31,800 bases of DNA, from the NCBI GenBank assembly GCA_934141445.1, contig CAKPCF010000020.1:1-31800 (forward strand). Direction: 5' to 3'. A program made the position numbers and the translations under genes. The DNA is from an uncultured Clostridia bacterium (GTDB taxonomy: Bacteria; Bacillota; Clostridia; TANB77; CAG-508). Shown here piece after piece: positions 1-7,207 of this stretch. The notes below the pieces were generated by a model that worked only from the letters and a program-made list of their open reading frames with translations, had not been told where the DNA came from and did no database searches. Each line of letters opens with the position of its first letter. Within the stretch, counting starts at the first letter, position 1.

Positions 1-1216
1 CCATACACCAGTTGGAACAGTTGTACACACAGGAGATTTTAAAATTGATTATACGCCAATAGATGATGCTAGAATTGATTTAGGAAGATTAGCTGAACTT
101 GGAAATAAAGGTGTTTTAGCACTTTTATCAGATAGTACAAACTCTGAAAGAAAAGGATATACAATGTCTGAAAGTACAGTTGGAGAAGTTTTTGATAAAT
201 TATTCTTTAATTGTAAGAAAAGAATTGTAGTAGCAACATTTGCATCAAATGTGCACAGAGTTCAACAAATAGTTGATGCTGCTGTTGAAAACAATAGAAA
301 AATTGCTGTTTGTGGAAGAAGTATGATAAACATGATAGAAACAGCAATAGAATTAGGATATATAAAAGTACCTAAAAATGTATTTATTGATATAGATATG
401 GTAAAAAACTATACAGATGAACAACTTGTTATTATTACAACAGGAAGCCAGGGAGAAGCAATGTCTGCTTTAACTCGTATGGCTAATGGAGAACATAAAA
501 AAGTAAATATTACTTCAAATGATTTAGTTATTATTTCAGCAACACCAATTCCTGGAAATGAAAAATATGTTGCTAAAGTAATAGATGATTTAATGAAAAT
601 AGGAGCAGAAGTTGTATATAGTGCTTTAGCTGATGTTCACGTTTCTGGACATGCTTGCCAAGAAGAACAAAAACTAATGATATCACTTGTTAGACCTAAA
701 TATTTTGTTCCAGTTCATGGCGAATATAGACAACTAATTGCACATAGTGAAACAGCAAAATTATTAGGATATGATAGTAAAGATATTTTCTTATTAACAA
801 ATGGAAGAATTCTTGAAATGAATGAAGAAGGTGCTAGACTTACTGGTACAGTACCATTTGGAAAGGTAATGGTAGATGGTTTAGGAGTTGGAGATGTTGG
901 AAATATCGTTTTAAGAGATAGACAACATTTATCACAAGATGGCTTAATAATCGTTGTTTTAACAATGGATTCAGCTACTGGAGAAGTTGTTGCAGGACCT
1001 GATATTATTTCAAGAGGATTTGTTTATGTTAGAGAATCTGAAAACTTGATGGATGATGTAAAATCTGTAATAGCTGTACAAGTTCAAAGATGTGTTGATG
1101 AGCATATCACAGACTGGGCAAGTATAAAATCAACAATTAAAGATAATTTAAGAGAGTATATTTATAAAACAACAAAGAGAAATCCTATGATTTTACCAAT
1201 TATTATGGAAGTATAG
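1..1216 (+). CDS. rnj: Ribonuclease J, C-terminal part (5' end outside window)
   Basis: RNase J is a metallo-beta-lactamase/beta-CASP nuclease with 5'-3' exo- and endonuclease activity in mRNA decay and rRNA maturation in the cytoplasm. The reading frame is already open at base 2, so the Met at 164 is internal and the true start lies upstream of the window. Visible family marks are HTGDFK near the left edge, SDSTNSERKGYT before the Met at 164, then the beta-CASP region (TGSQGEAMSALTRMA, SATPIPGNE), the metal-binding stretch HVSGHA and VPVHGEYRQL, and the C-terminal region with SRGFVYVRES. The stop at 1214-1216 is followed by no clear terminator; the gltX promoter begins almost at once. The identification is secure. 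Whether it is the J1 or J2 paralogue cannot be decided from this part. Confidence 0.95.
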   Translation, partial: HTPVGTVVHTGDFKIDYTPIDDARIDLGRLAELGNKGVLALLSDSTNSERKGYTMSESTVGEVFDKLFFNCKKRIVVATFASNVHRVQQIVDAAVENNRKIAVCGRSMINMIETAIELGYIKVPKNVFIDIDMVKNYTDEQLVIITTGSQGEAMSALTRMANGEHKKVNITSNDLVIISATPIPGNEKYVAKVIDDLMKIGAEVVYSALADVHVSGHACQEEQKLMISLVRPKYFVPVHGEYRQLIAHSETAKLLGYDSKDIFLLTNGRILEMNEEGARLTGTVPFGKVMVDGLGVGDVGNIVLRDRQHLSQDGLIIVVLTMDSATGEVVAGPDIISRGFVYVRESENLMDDVKSVIAVQVQRCVDEHITDWASIKSTIKDNLREYIYKTTKRNPMILPIIMEV

Positions 1217-1220
1217 TACT

Positions 1221-1248
1221 TTTCAAATTTAATGAACTATGATATAAT
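1221..1248 (+). promoter_or_regulatory. Putative vegetative promoter for gltX
   Basis: TATAAT at 1243-1248 is a perfect -10 hexamer. TTTCAA at 1221-1226 is a weak -35 with a 16-base spacer. It lies just behind the RNase J stop codon and about 45 bases before gltX. Confidence 0.5.
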
Positions 1249-1293
1249 ACAGAAACTATAAAATCTAATAAATAAAGCAAGGAGAGAGGATAA

Positions 1294-2925
1294 ATGGATA
1301 ATAAAGATTTAGCAAATTTAATTTTTCCTGATGTAAAGGGAGTAGAATACTATGAAACAAAATATCCAGCAAGAAATCTACCAGAAGGTGCAATAGTTAC
1401 AAGATTCGCACCAAGTCCTACTGGTTTTGTTCACATAGGAAGTTTATTTCAAGCTTTGGTTGCTTGGAAAGTTGCAAAACAAACTAATGGTGTATTTTTC
1501 TTAAGAGTTGAAGATACAGACCAAAAAAGAGAAGTGGAAAATGGTGTATCTGGAATAGTAAATTCGTTGAATGATTTTGGAATTATACCAACAGAAGGTA
1601 TGATTGATGAAAACAACGAAAAAGGAGAGTATGGACCATATAAACAATCTTTAAGAAAAGATATTTATCAATCTTATGCTAAAAAATTGATAGAAGAAGG
1701 AAAAGCATATCCTTGTTTTTGCTCACAAGAAACTTTAGATGGCATTAGAGCAAATCAAGAAAAAGCAAAAGAAAGAACTGGCTATTATGGCAAGTGGACA
1801 AAATGCAGAAATATGCCAATTGATATGGCAATTGAAAAAATAAAAAATGGAGATCCTTACATTGTCAGACTAAAATCACCAGGAAATCCAGATAAAAAAA
1901 TTAAACATAAAGATATAATAAAAGGAAATATTGATTTTCCAGAAAATGACCAAGATATTGTAATTATAAAATCAGATGGATTACCAACATATCACTTTGC
2001 ACATGCCGTTGATGACCATTTAATGGGAACAACAACTGTAATTCGTGCAGATGAATGGGTTGCATCAGTTCCACTTCATTTACAACTATTTTATATATTA
2101 GGATTTAAAGCACCTAGATATGCCCATATTTCACCTATTATGAAAATTGATGGTGAATCAAAGAGAAAATTAAGTAAAAGAAAAGATCCAGAAGCTGCTG
2201 TAAGTTATTACAAAGAAGAGGGAATTCCAAAGCAATCTGTAATAGAATATTTAATTAACATTGCTAATTCTAATTTTGAAATTTGGAGAAAACAAAATCC
2301 AGATAAATCAATAGATGAATTTACATTAGAGTTAAATAAAATGGGTGTAAGTGGTGCACTATTTGATATGGTAAAACTTTTAGATGTATCTAAAACTGTA
2401 ATTTCAAAATATAGTGCAGAACAAGTATACAATGAAACTTTAGAATGGGCAAAGGAATATGATGAAGAACTTACAAAAATGCTTGCAGATAAAGAGTATG
2501 CTTTAAAAGTTTTAGGAATTGAAAGAGGCAATGTTAAACCTAGAAAAGATATTGCTAAATGGTCAGATGTTAAACATATCATTTATTATATGTTTGATGA
2601 TAAATTTGATAAAAATGGTGAATTTGAATATCAAAAAATAACAGATAAAGATGAAATTGAAAAAATTGTTAAAACATATTTTGAAAAATATTATGATGAA
2701 AATGATGATAAACAAACATGGTTTAACAAAATGAAAGACTTGGCAGAAGAATTAGGATATGCAAGAGAAGTAAAAGAATATAAAGCAAATCCAGATAATT
2801 ATAAAGGACATGTTGGAGACATTAGTACAGTTCTTAGAGTAAAATTAACAGGAAGATGCAATACACCAGATTTATATGAAATTATGCAAGTTATAGGCAA
2901 GGAAAGATTGTTAAAAAGAATATAA
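1294..2925 (+). CDS. gltX: Glutamate--tRNA ligase
   Basis: A class I aminoacyl-tRNA synthetase that charges tRNA(Glu) with glutamate; in organisms with GatCAB it may also charge tRNA(Gln). The Rossmann signature RFAPSPTGFVHIGSL is at residues 37-51 (the HIGH-type motif), and the KMSKS-type loop KLSKRKD lies near residues 291-297, followed by the helical anticodon-binding region. At 543 residues it is longer than the roughly 480-residue norm but close to other clostridial forms with an extended C-terminal part. The start at 1294 has the ribosome binding site AAGGAGAGAGG. The stop TAA overlaps the first base of the next start codon, so translation of the DUF951 gene is probably coupled. The nearest promoter is the TATAAT element at 1243-1248. 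Confidence 0.95.
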   Translation: MDNKDLANLIFPDVKGVEYYETKYPARNLPEGAIVTRFAPSPTGFVHIGSLFQALVAWKVAKQTNGVFFLRVEDTDQKREVENGVSGIVNSLNDFGIIPTEGMIDENNEKGEYGPYKQSLRKDIYQSYAKKLIEEGKAYPCFCSQETLDGIRANQEKAKERTGYYGKWTKCRNMPIDMAIEKIKNGDPYIVRLKSPGNPDKKIKHKDIIKGNIDFPENDQDIVIIKSDGLPTYHFAHAVDDHLMGTTTVIRADEWVASVPLHLQLFYILGFKAPRYAHISPIMKIDGESKRKLSKRKDPEAAVSYYKEEGIPKQSVIEYLINIANSNFEIWRKQNPDKSIDEFTLELNKMGVSGALFDMVKLLDVSKTVISKYSAEQVYNETLEWAKEYDEELTKMLADKEYALKVLGIERGNVKPRKDIAKWSDVKHIIYYMFDDKFDKNGEFEYQKITDKDEIEKIVKTYFEKYYDENDDKQTWFNKMKDLAEELGYAREVKEYKANPDNYKGHVGDISTVLRVKLTGRCNTPDLYEIMQVIGKERLLKRI

Positions 2926-3113
2926 TGATGAATATGGATTATAAAATAGGAGATAAAGTTAAAACCAAGAAGGCACATCCTTGTGGTAGCAAAGTATGGG
3001 AAATAACTAGAATAGGAGTAGATTTTAAATTAAAATGTACTGGTTGTGAACATACAATAATGTTACCACGAGAAAAAGCTTTAAAGATGATTATTTCAAA
3101 AATTGAAGATTAA
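2925..3113 (+). CDS. DUF951 family protein
   Basis: A 62-residue protein matching the DUF951 pattern seen in Firmicutes: a Y-x-I-G-D-x-V start, K-x-A-H-P-C-G-S in the first third, then F-x-L-K-C-x-G-C and M-L-P-R-E-K. The three cysteines (HPCGS, KCTGC) suggest a metal or structural site, but the function is not established. It starts by overlapping the gltX stop by one base (TAATG), so it is part of the gltX transcript and probably translated by coupling. A second Met one codon later could be the actual start. Confidence 0.85.
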   Translation: MMNMDYKIGDKVKTKKAHPCGSKVWEITRIGVDFKLKCTGCEHTIMLPREKALKMIISKIED

Positions 3114-3134
3114 CGAAAGAAGGAAAAATAAATT

Positions 3135-3368
3135 ATGAGAGAAGTAAAAGCTGGGCAAATGTATATGCATTTTAAAGGAATAAAAGTTGAAGTAGTAGGT
3201 GTTGCAAAACATTCTGAAACTTTAGAAAATCTTGTTATTTATAAGCATTTAGGAACAGATGAGTTATGGGCAAGACCAGAGGCAATGTTTTTAGATGAAA
3301 CAGATATTACAAATAAAGCAGGTAATGTTACAGGTCAGAAATATCGTTTTGAATTGATAAGCGAATAA
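3135..3368 (+). CDS. DUF1653 family protein
   Basis: A 77-residue protein with the DUF1653 pattern: a G-x-x-Y-x-H-F-K-G start, then the V-x-G-V-A-x-H-S-E-T-L-E core, L-V-I-Y-K, and W-x-R-P-x-x-M-F near the C terminus. The family is widespread and small, and I know of no firm function for it. It lies 21 bases after the DUF951 stop with the ribosome binding site AAGAAGGAAA, so it is co-transcribed with gltX and DUF951. Confidence 0.85.
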   Translation: MREVKAGQMYMHFKGIKVEVVGVAKHSETLENLVIYKHLGTDELWARPEAMFLDETDITNKAGNVTGQKYRFELISE

Positions 3369-3371
3369 TTA

Positions 3372-3420
3372 TGGAAAGGAGAGTAGATTTATTTATATAT
3401 CTACAATTATGCAAAAATGA
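3372..3420 (+). promoter_or_regulatory. serS leader: distant ribosome binding site, hairpin, three-codon ORF
   Basis: A strong Shine-Dalgarno block GGAAAGGAGAG lies about 35 bases before the serS start, with no good one closer. Between them GTAGAT and ATCTAC form a short hairpin. A three-codon ORF (ATG CAA AAA TGA, 3409-3420) ends with its TGA overlapping the serS ATG. Folding of the hairpin would shorten the effective distance. Confidence 0.45.
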
Positions 3421-4703
3421 TTGATATTAAATTTTTAAGAGAAAATCCAGAAGCTGTAAAAGAAAATATAAAGAAAAAATTTCAAGACCATAAACTTCAT
3501 TTAGTAGATGAAGTTTTAGAATTAGATAAAGAATCAAGAGAACTAACAGTAATGTGTGATGAACTTAGAATGAACAGAAATTCTTTAAGTAAACAAATTG
3601 GTGCTTTAATGGGAAAAGGTGAGAAAGAAGAAGCTGAAAAAATTAAAGGACAAGTTAAGGAAATAAATGAAAAGTTAGCACAAAATGAAGGTAAAGAAGA
3701 AGAGCTAAAAGAAGAAATAAAATCTCGCATGATGAAAATTCCTAATATAATGGATGCATCTGTTCCTATTGGAAAAGATGATAGTGAAAATGTGGAAGTT
3801 CAAAGATTTGGTGAACCAGTTGTCCCAGATTATGAAATTCCATATCATGCAGATATTATAGCAAGATTTAATGGATTAGATAAAGAATCTGCAGGACGTA
3901 CAAGTGGTGTTGGTTTTTATTATTTAATTGGTGATGTTGCAAGACTTCACGAAGCAATGCTTGCTTATGCTAGAGATTATATGATTAGTAATGGATTTAC
4001 TTATGCTATACCACCATTTATGATTCGTAGTGATGTTGTAACTGGTGTTATGAGTTTTGAAGAAATGGATGCTATGATGTACAAAATAGAAGGAGAAGAT
4101 TTATTCTTAATAGGTACATCAGAACATTCAATGATTGGAAAATTTAAAGATCAACTAATAAAGAAAGAAGAACTTCCAATTAGTATGACATCATATTCTC
4201 CATGTTTTAGAAAGGAAATTGGTTCACATGGTTTAGAGGAAAGAGGTCTATATCGTGTTCATCAATTTGAAAAACAAGAAATGATAGTTTTATGTGAGCC
4301 AGAAGATTCTATGAATTGGTATAATAAAATGTGGAAATTAAGTGTTGACTTGTTTAGAAGCTTTAATGTTCCTGTAAGACAACTTGACTGTTGCTCAGGA
4401 GATTTAGCTGATTTAAAAGTAAAATCTTGTGATATTGAAGCTTGGAGTCCTAGACAAAAAAAATATTTTGAAGTTTGCAGTTGCTCTAATTTAGGAGATG
4501 CTCAAGCTAGACGTTTAGGAATTCGTGTTAAGAGTGAAAAAGGAAATTACTTCTTACATACATTAAATAATACAGTTGTTGCCACACCAAGAGGCTTAAT
4601 TGCTGTATTAGAAAATAATTATAATGAAGATGGAAGTGTAACAGTTCCAGAAGTTTTAAGACCTTATATGGGTGGAACTGAAGTAATAAGACCTAAAAAT
4701 TAG
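3417..4703 (+). CDS. serS: Serine--tRNA ligase
   Basis: A class II synthetase that charges tRNA(Ser) (and tRNA(Sec) where present) in the cytoplasm. At 428 residues it has the usual length. The N terminus MIDIKFLRENPEAV and the long charged helical region to about residue 105 form the tRNA-binding coiled-coil arm. The catalytic domain has motif 2 (FRKEIGSHGLEERGLYRVHQF, about residues 262-282) and motif 3 (the stretch of RGLIAVLENN and VPEVLRPYMGG near the end). The start at 3417 is supported by family alignment although its ribosome binding site is unusually far away. It is probably co-transcribed with the upstream DUF1653 gene. No T-box leader is visible. Confidence 0.96.
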   Translation: MIDIKFLRENPEAVKENIKKKFQDHKLHLVDEVLELDKESRELTVMCDELRMNRNSLSKQIGALMGKGEKEEAEKIKGQVKEINEKLAQNEGKEEELKEEIKSRMMKIPNIMDASVPIGKDDSENVEVQRFGEPVVPDYEIPYHADIIARFNGLDKESAGRTSGVGFYYLIGDVARLHEAMLAYARDYMISNGFTYAIPPFMIRSDVVTGVMSFEEMDAMMYKIEGEDLFLIGTSEHSMIGKFKDQLIKKEELPISMTSYSPCFRKEIGSHGLEERGLYRVHQFEKQEMIVLCEPEDSMNWYNKMWKLSVDLFRSFNVPVRQLDCCSGDLADLKVKSCDIEAWSPRQKKYFEVCSCSNLGDAQARRLGIRVKSEKGNYFLHTLNNTVVATPRGLIAVLENNYNEDGSVTVPEVLRPYMGGTEVIRPKN

Positions 4704-4808
4704 AAAGGAGAGTGCAATGTATAGATAAGAGATTTAAAAGTTTCTTATGATATATTTTGCACTAAATTTATTTTATAGATTTAGTGTGAAATAATTGCAC
4801 AGTAAGTT
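4704..4808 (+). promoter_or_regulatory. Structured engB leader with competing hairpins
   Basis: The ribosome binding site GAAAGGAGAG directly follows the serS stop, about 97 bases before the engB start, where no Shine-Dalgarno sequence is visible. Hairpin A pairs GTGCAA (4712-4717) with TTGCAC (4757-4762), with further pairing inside. Hairpin B pairs CACTAAAT (4760-4767) with ATTTAGTG (4779-4786). They share bases 4760-4762. A second TTGCAC at 4795-4800 could also pair with 4712-4717. A tiny ORF of three codons starts at 4717. Confidence 0.5.
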
Positions 4809-5390
4809 ATGCAAGTAAAAAATCCAAAATTTGAAATATCAGCAGTAGGACCAAAGCAATATCCAACTGGAAATTTGCCAGAAATAGTTTTAGTTGGCAA
4901 ATCAAATGTTGGTAAATCTTCTTTTATAAATACTATGCTAAATAGAAAAAGCTTAGCTAGGACAAGTAATGTGCCAGGAAAAACAAGACAAATAAATTTT
5001 TACAATGTAGATAATATATTTTATTTTGTTGACTTGCCTGGATATGGTTATAGCAAAATGTCAAAAGAGGAAAAAGTTGTTTCTGGAAAATATATTGAGG
5101 AATATTTAGAAAAAAGAAATAATATTCATCTAATTGTTTTAGTATTAGACATTAGACATAAACCAACAAATGATGATTTATTGATGTATGATTACATATT
5201 GAAAACAAATTTACCATTTATAGTGGTAACTAATAAAGCTGATAAAATTGCAATAACAAAAGTTGATGATGCAGTAAATGAAATAAAAGAGTATTTAGGA
5301 ATTTCTTACACACCTATTATGCCATTTTCTGCAGAAAGAAAAATATATTCTGAAAAAGTTTGGAAAGAAATAGAAGAACATATAAACTAA
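4809..5390 (+). CDS. engB: Ribosome biogenesis GTPase EngB (YsxC/YihA)
   Basis: An essential TRAFAC-class GTPase that takes part in assembly of the large ribosomal subunit. At 193 residues it has the normal length. The G1 loop GKSNVGKS is at residues 30-37, G3 DLPGYG at 75-80, G4 TNKAD at 141-145, and the G5-like FSAER near 173-177. The start at 4809 fits family alignment, but no ribosome binding site is close to it; see the structured leader upstream. It is the last gene of the + strand group and is followed directly by a large palindrome at 5397-5576. Confidence 0.95.
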   Translation: MQVKNPKFEISAVGPKQYPTGNLPEIVLVGKSNVGKSSFINTMLNRKSLARTSNVPGKTRQINFYNVDNIFYFVDLPGYGYSKMSKEEKVVSGKYIEEYLEKRNNIHLIVLVLDIRHKPTNDDLLMYDYILKTNLPFIVVTNKADKIAITKVDDAVNEIKEYLGISYTPIMPFSAERKIYSEKVWKEIEEHIN

Positions 5391-5396
5391 TATTTT

Positions 5397-5576
5397 AAGC
5401 TCAACTAATGTATACTTTTCATAATATGACTCGGCTCATTACAAAAATTAAGAAATTCTAACTTATTTTATGGCACCCTTCCATTAAAAATGAACACTTT
5501 CCATAAAATTGCATAGAATTTCTAAATTTTTTCATTCACATTCGTCATTTATTCAAAGTATACATTAGTTGAGCTT
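5397..5576. repeat. 180-nt nested palindrome with 22-bp perfect terminal inverted repeats
   Basis: The arms 5397-5418 and 5555-5576 are exact reverse complements over 22 bases (outer end AAGCTCAACTA). Further nested pairings lie inside: ATGAC 5426-5430 with GTCAT 5544-5548; 5443-5460 with 5514-5531 (17 of 18 bases); TTTTATGG 5466-5473 with CCATAAAA 5501-5508. The whole can fold into one long hairpin and ends in a run of T on the + strand. The right arm overlaps the 3' end of the DUF2508 gene. It may be a MITE-like element, a bidirectional terminator of unusual size, or a structured RNA. Confidence 0.75.
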
Positions 5577-5789
5577 TTTTACTTGTTTAATTAAATAATC
5601 ATATTTGGCTTGTTCAGCTTTTAATTGATAAGTATAATAATCTATTAAATCACTTTCGGCAAATTGCATATTATGATATATGCTTTTTAAAGTGTTTTTT
5701 GAGTTATTTATTTCAAAAAGTAATGATTGTTTTTTTTCATTTTCTTTTAAATCTGAAATTTTAGTTTCCCTTACAAAATTTTCTTTCAA
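5565..5789 (-). CDS. DUF2508 (YaaL-like) family protein
   Basis: A 74-residue, strongly helical, charged protein. The C-terminal half fits the DUF2508/YaaL pattern, especially the stretch of DLIDYYTYQLKAEQAKYDYL, where members usually carry D-L-I-D-x-x-x-Y-x-L-K-A-x-x-A-x-Y-x-Y-L. The longest open frame reaches back to 5912 but would run through the terminator at 5834-5876. I prefer the TTG at 5789 because a GGGTG ribosome binding site precedes it at proper spacing and the family proteins are about this size; the GTG three codons upstream is an alternative. The last codons and the stop lie inside the right arm of the palindrome, so that element either inserted there or serves as its terminator. 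Function unknown. Confidence 0.65.
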   Translation of the reverse strand: MKENFVRETKISDLKENEKKQSLLFEINNSKNTLKSIYHNMQFAESDLIDYYTYQLKAEQAKYDYLIKQVKKLN

Positions 5790-5833
5790 TATAATCACCC
5801 AAAGATAGTATATGTAATAAAAAAGAAAATATG

Positions 5834-5876
5834 TAAAAAAGTCGCCACTCATCCTTGGATGCGTGGCGAACTTTTT
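5834..5876 (-). terminator. Strong terminator downstream of the RelA/SpoT-domain gene
   Basis: TCGCCAC and CATCC pair with GGATG and GTGGCGA, giving a stem of 12 pairs with one mismatch around a TT loop. It is flanked by A-runs on the left and T-runs on the right, so it can act in both directions. It is GC-rich like the RelA/SpoT gene and likely came with it. Confidence 0.85.
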
Positions 5877-5921
5877 CAAGTGCTCAAGAAAGCGCTTGGG
5901 GATTGCGTGCACGAAATTTCA

Positions 5922-6929
5922 TTACAATGTTTTGGGAATCAGGAAACCTTCTAGGTCAGCTTCTGCAACATTCCGAACATTGAAGAATGTATCGAGCATA
6001 ATGCTGGACAACTCTTCATCAGTCGGCTCGAAGATTTCACGATATTCGTGAACAGCCTCTTTGTATTTTTCATGATTCGCATTTGCTTGTTCAGCAAAGC
6101 GGTGCATTTTGGCTGTTCGAGCTTGTAACTCGACTTCGAATCCAGTGTATTCTGAATTACCATCGATAGATAAGATGAAATGCAAACTCTGATAGCCGTT
6201 TGCTTTTGGGCGAAAATAGTTTTTCACACAACCAGCAAATGGTCTCAATAACTTTTGCGTTTCGCGGTCAGGAAGTTCGATATCTGGGTGATTTTCCAAA
6301 AGGAATTTACCTTTATCTGTCCGTGTGATTGGTTTCAATACAAACGGAACCAGGAATAAATCGAGGATATCAGTATCTTGACTTGAATTTTTAAGGTATT
6401 GAGCAAAGTCTGTCCTGTCTTTTTTACTCAGACCGCATAAAACATTTAACAACTTAACAGTTGCAAATGCGGTCTTGTTGATAGCTGATTTACCACCGTT
6501 TAAAGTGATATATCGAACTCCAAAAATATCTGAAATAAATCCAGGGTTCATTTCGTCTGACTTGTGAAGAAGCTTTGCTAATTCACTAACCAAGCTTTTT
6601 TGACGTGCTGTTGATATTACTACAAGGTCGATACCATACTGAGAGTTTAGCCATTCTGTTCCAATTTTCATGAATTTGGCTAACATCCGAGTAAGATGGC
6701 AATATGCTTCACTTTTTGTCCGGGTCGTGATACTATGCCGAAGCTGATTGCAGAAGTAGTCTACAACCATTTGGTCTTCTGTTGGAAAAGAAGGATATGC
6801 TTCAAGCTGAAGCAAAAATCTTCTTTCCAGTTCAACCAGATTTGCATTTGACTGTGGTTGCTCTGAAGTATTTCCTGTGGCAGCCTTGATGAATAAATAA
6901 TTCATCTGATTTTTTGTAGTCACTTTCAT
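5922..6929 (-). CDS. Stand-alone RelA/SpoT nucleotidyltransferase-domain protein
   Basis: A 335-residue protein whose C-terminal two thirds match the (p)ppGpp synthetase fold: ARQKSLVSELAKLLHK at 108-123 (the R-x-K-x-x-S motif), DIFGVRYI at 134-141, NYFRPKANGYQSLH at 237-250, the E-x-Q-x-R-T variant ELQART at 267-272, then MHRFAEQANANHEKY (RelA-type MH-x2-AE-x5-H). The key Asp134, Arg139 and Glu267 appear kept. No HD hydrolase, TGS or ACT domain is present. The first 100 residues are not recognised. Start at 6929: AAAGGAGG lies 11 bases upstream, whereas an upstream Met at 6956 has none. GC content is visibly higher than in all neighbours (about 40% by eye), and it has its own promoter and terminator, which suggests horizontal transfer. 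It could be a small alarmone synthetase or a toxSAS-type toxin; no obvious antitoxin gene is adjacent. Confidence 0.8.
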   Translation of the reverse strand: MKVTTKNQMNYLFIKAATGNTSEQPQSNANLVELERRFLLQLEAYPSFPTEDQMVVDYFCNQLRHSITTRTKSEAYCHLTRMLAKFMKIGTEWLNSQYGIDLVVISTARQKSLVSELAKLLHKSDEMNPGFISDIFGVRYITLNGGKSAINKTAFATVKLLNVLCGLSKKDRTDFAQYLKNSSQDTDILDLFLVPFVLKPITRTDKGKFLLENHPDIELPDRETQKLLRPFAGCVKNYFRPKANGYQSLHFILSIDGNSEYTGFEVELQARTAKMHRFAEQANANHEKYKEAVHEYREIFEPTDEELSSIMLDTFFNVRNVAEADLEGFLIPKTL

Positions 6930-6982
6930 GATGCGATGTGCCTCCTTTATGCACACAAATAGGATTATAATGTAACATAATT

Positions 6983-7011
6983 ATTATAACACAAATTTTA
7001 CATAAAGTAAA
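6983..7011 (-). promoter_or_regulatory. Promoter of the RelA/SpoT-domain gene
   Basis: Read on the - strand: TTTACT (7011-7006), 17-base spacer, TATAAT (6988-6983). It lies about 55 bases before the start codon. A second TATAAT lies closer to the gene (around 6963-6968) within an AT-rich partial palindrome. Confidence 0.6.
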
Positions 7012-7034
7012 GAAAACAGAGTTTTTGCAAATTT

Positions 7035-7041
7035 TGTCGAA
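7035..7041 (+). promoter_or_regulatory. Possible Spo0A box
   Basis: TGTCGAA within TTTTGTCGAAT matches the Spo0A box core. It is upstream of the RelA/SpoT promoter and 167 bases before the photoproduct-lyase-like gene. A seven-base match can arise by chance in 30 kb. Confidence 0.25.
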
Positions 7042-7207
7042 TGAATTATTAGATAGTTTTGTGAAAAAATCTTGCACCAAATAAGCTAATTCAAGAGATT
7101 ATTGAATTTACAGAACTTTAAGAGAAATAATGAAATATAAATTTTGTCAAGAATAAATATATTTTTTCAGGAAAAACTAATTTATTATAAATTGATAGAG
7201 GTGTAAT

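Noticed and set aside
3372..3420. T-box leader upstream of serS
   Set aside because: Only some 45 bases lie between the DUF1653 stop and serS; no T-box sequence (TGGNACCGCG-like) or antiterminator is present. The same holds before gltX.
5790..5912. Upstream extension of the DUF2508 gene to the Met at 5912
   Set aside because: It would run through the strong hairpin at 5834-5876 and has no ribosome binding site; the family is small and fits the TTG start at 5789.
5863..6051. Short + strand frame at the 3' end of the RelA/SpoT gene
   Set aside because: It crosses the terminator and lies opposite the conserved C-terminal region of a well-supported gene.
5922..6929. Remnant of a full-length bifunctional RelA/SpoT (Rel) protein
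   Set aside because: It has a complete frame with good ribosome binding site, promoter and terminator, and an N-terminal part unlike the HD domain; not a fragment of the long enzyme.
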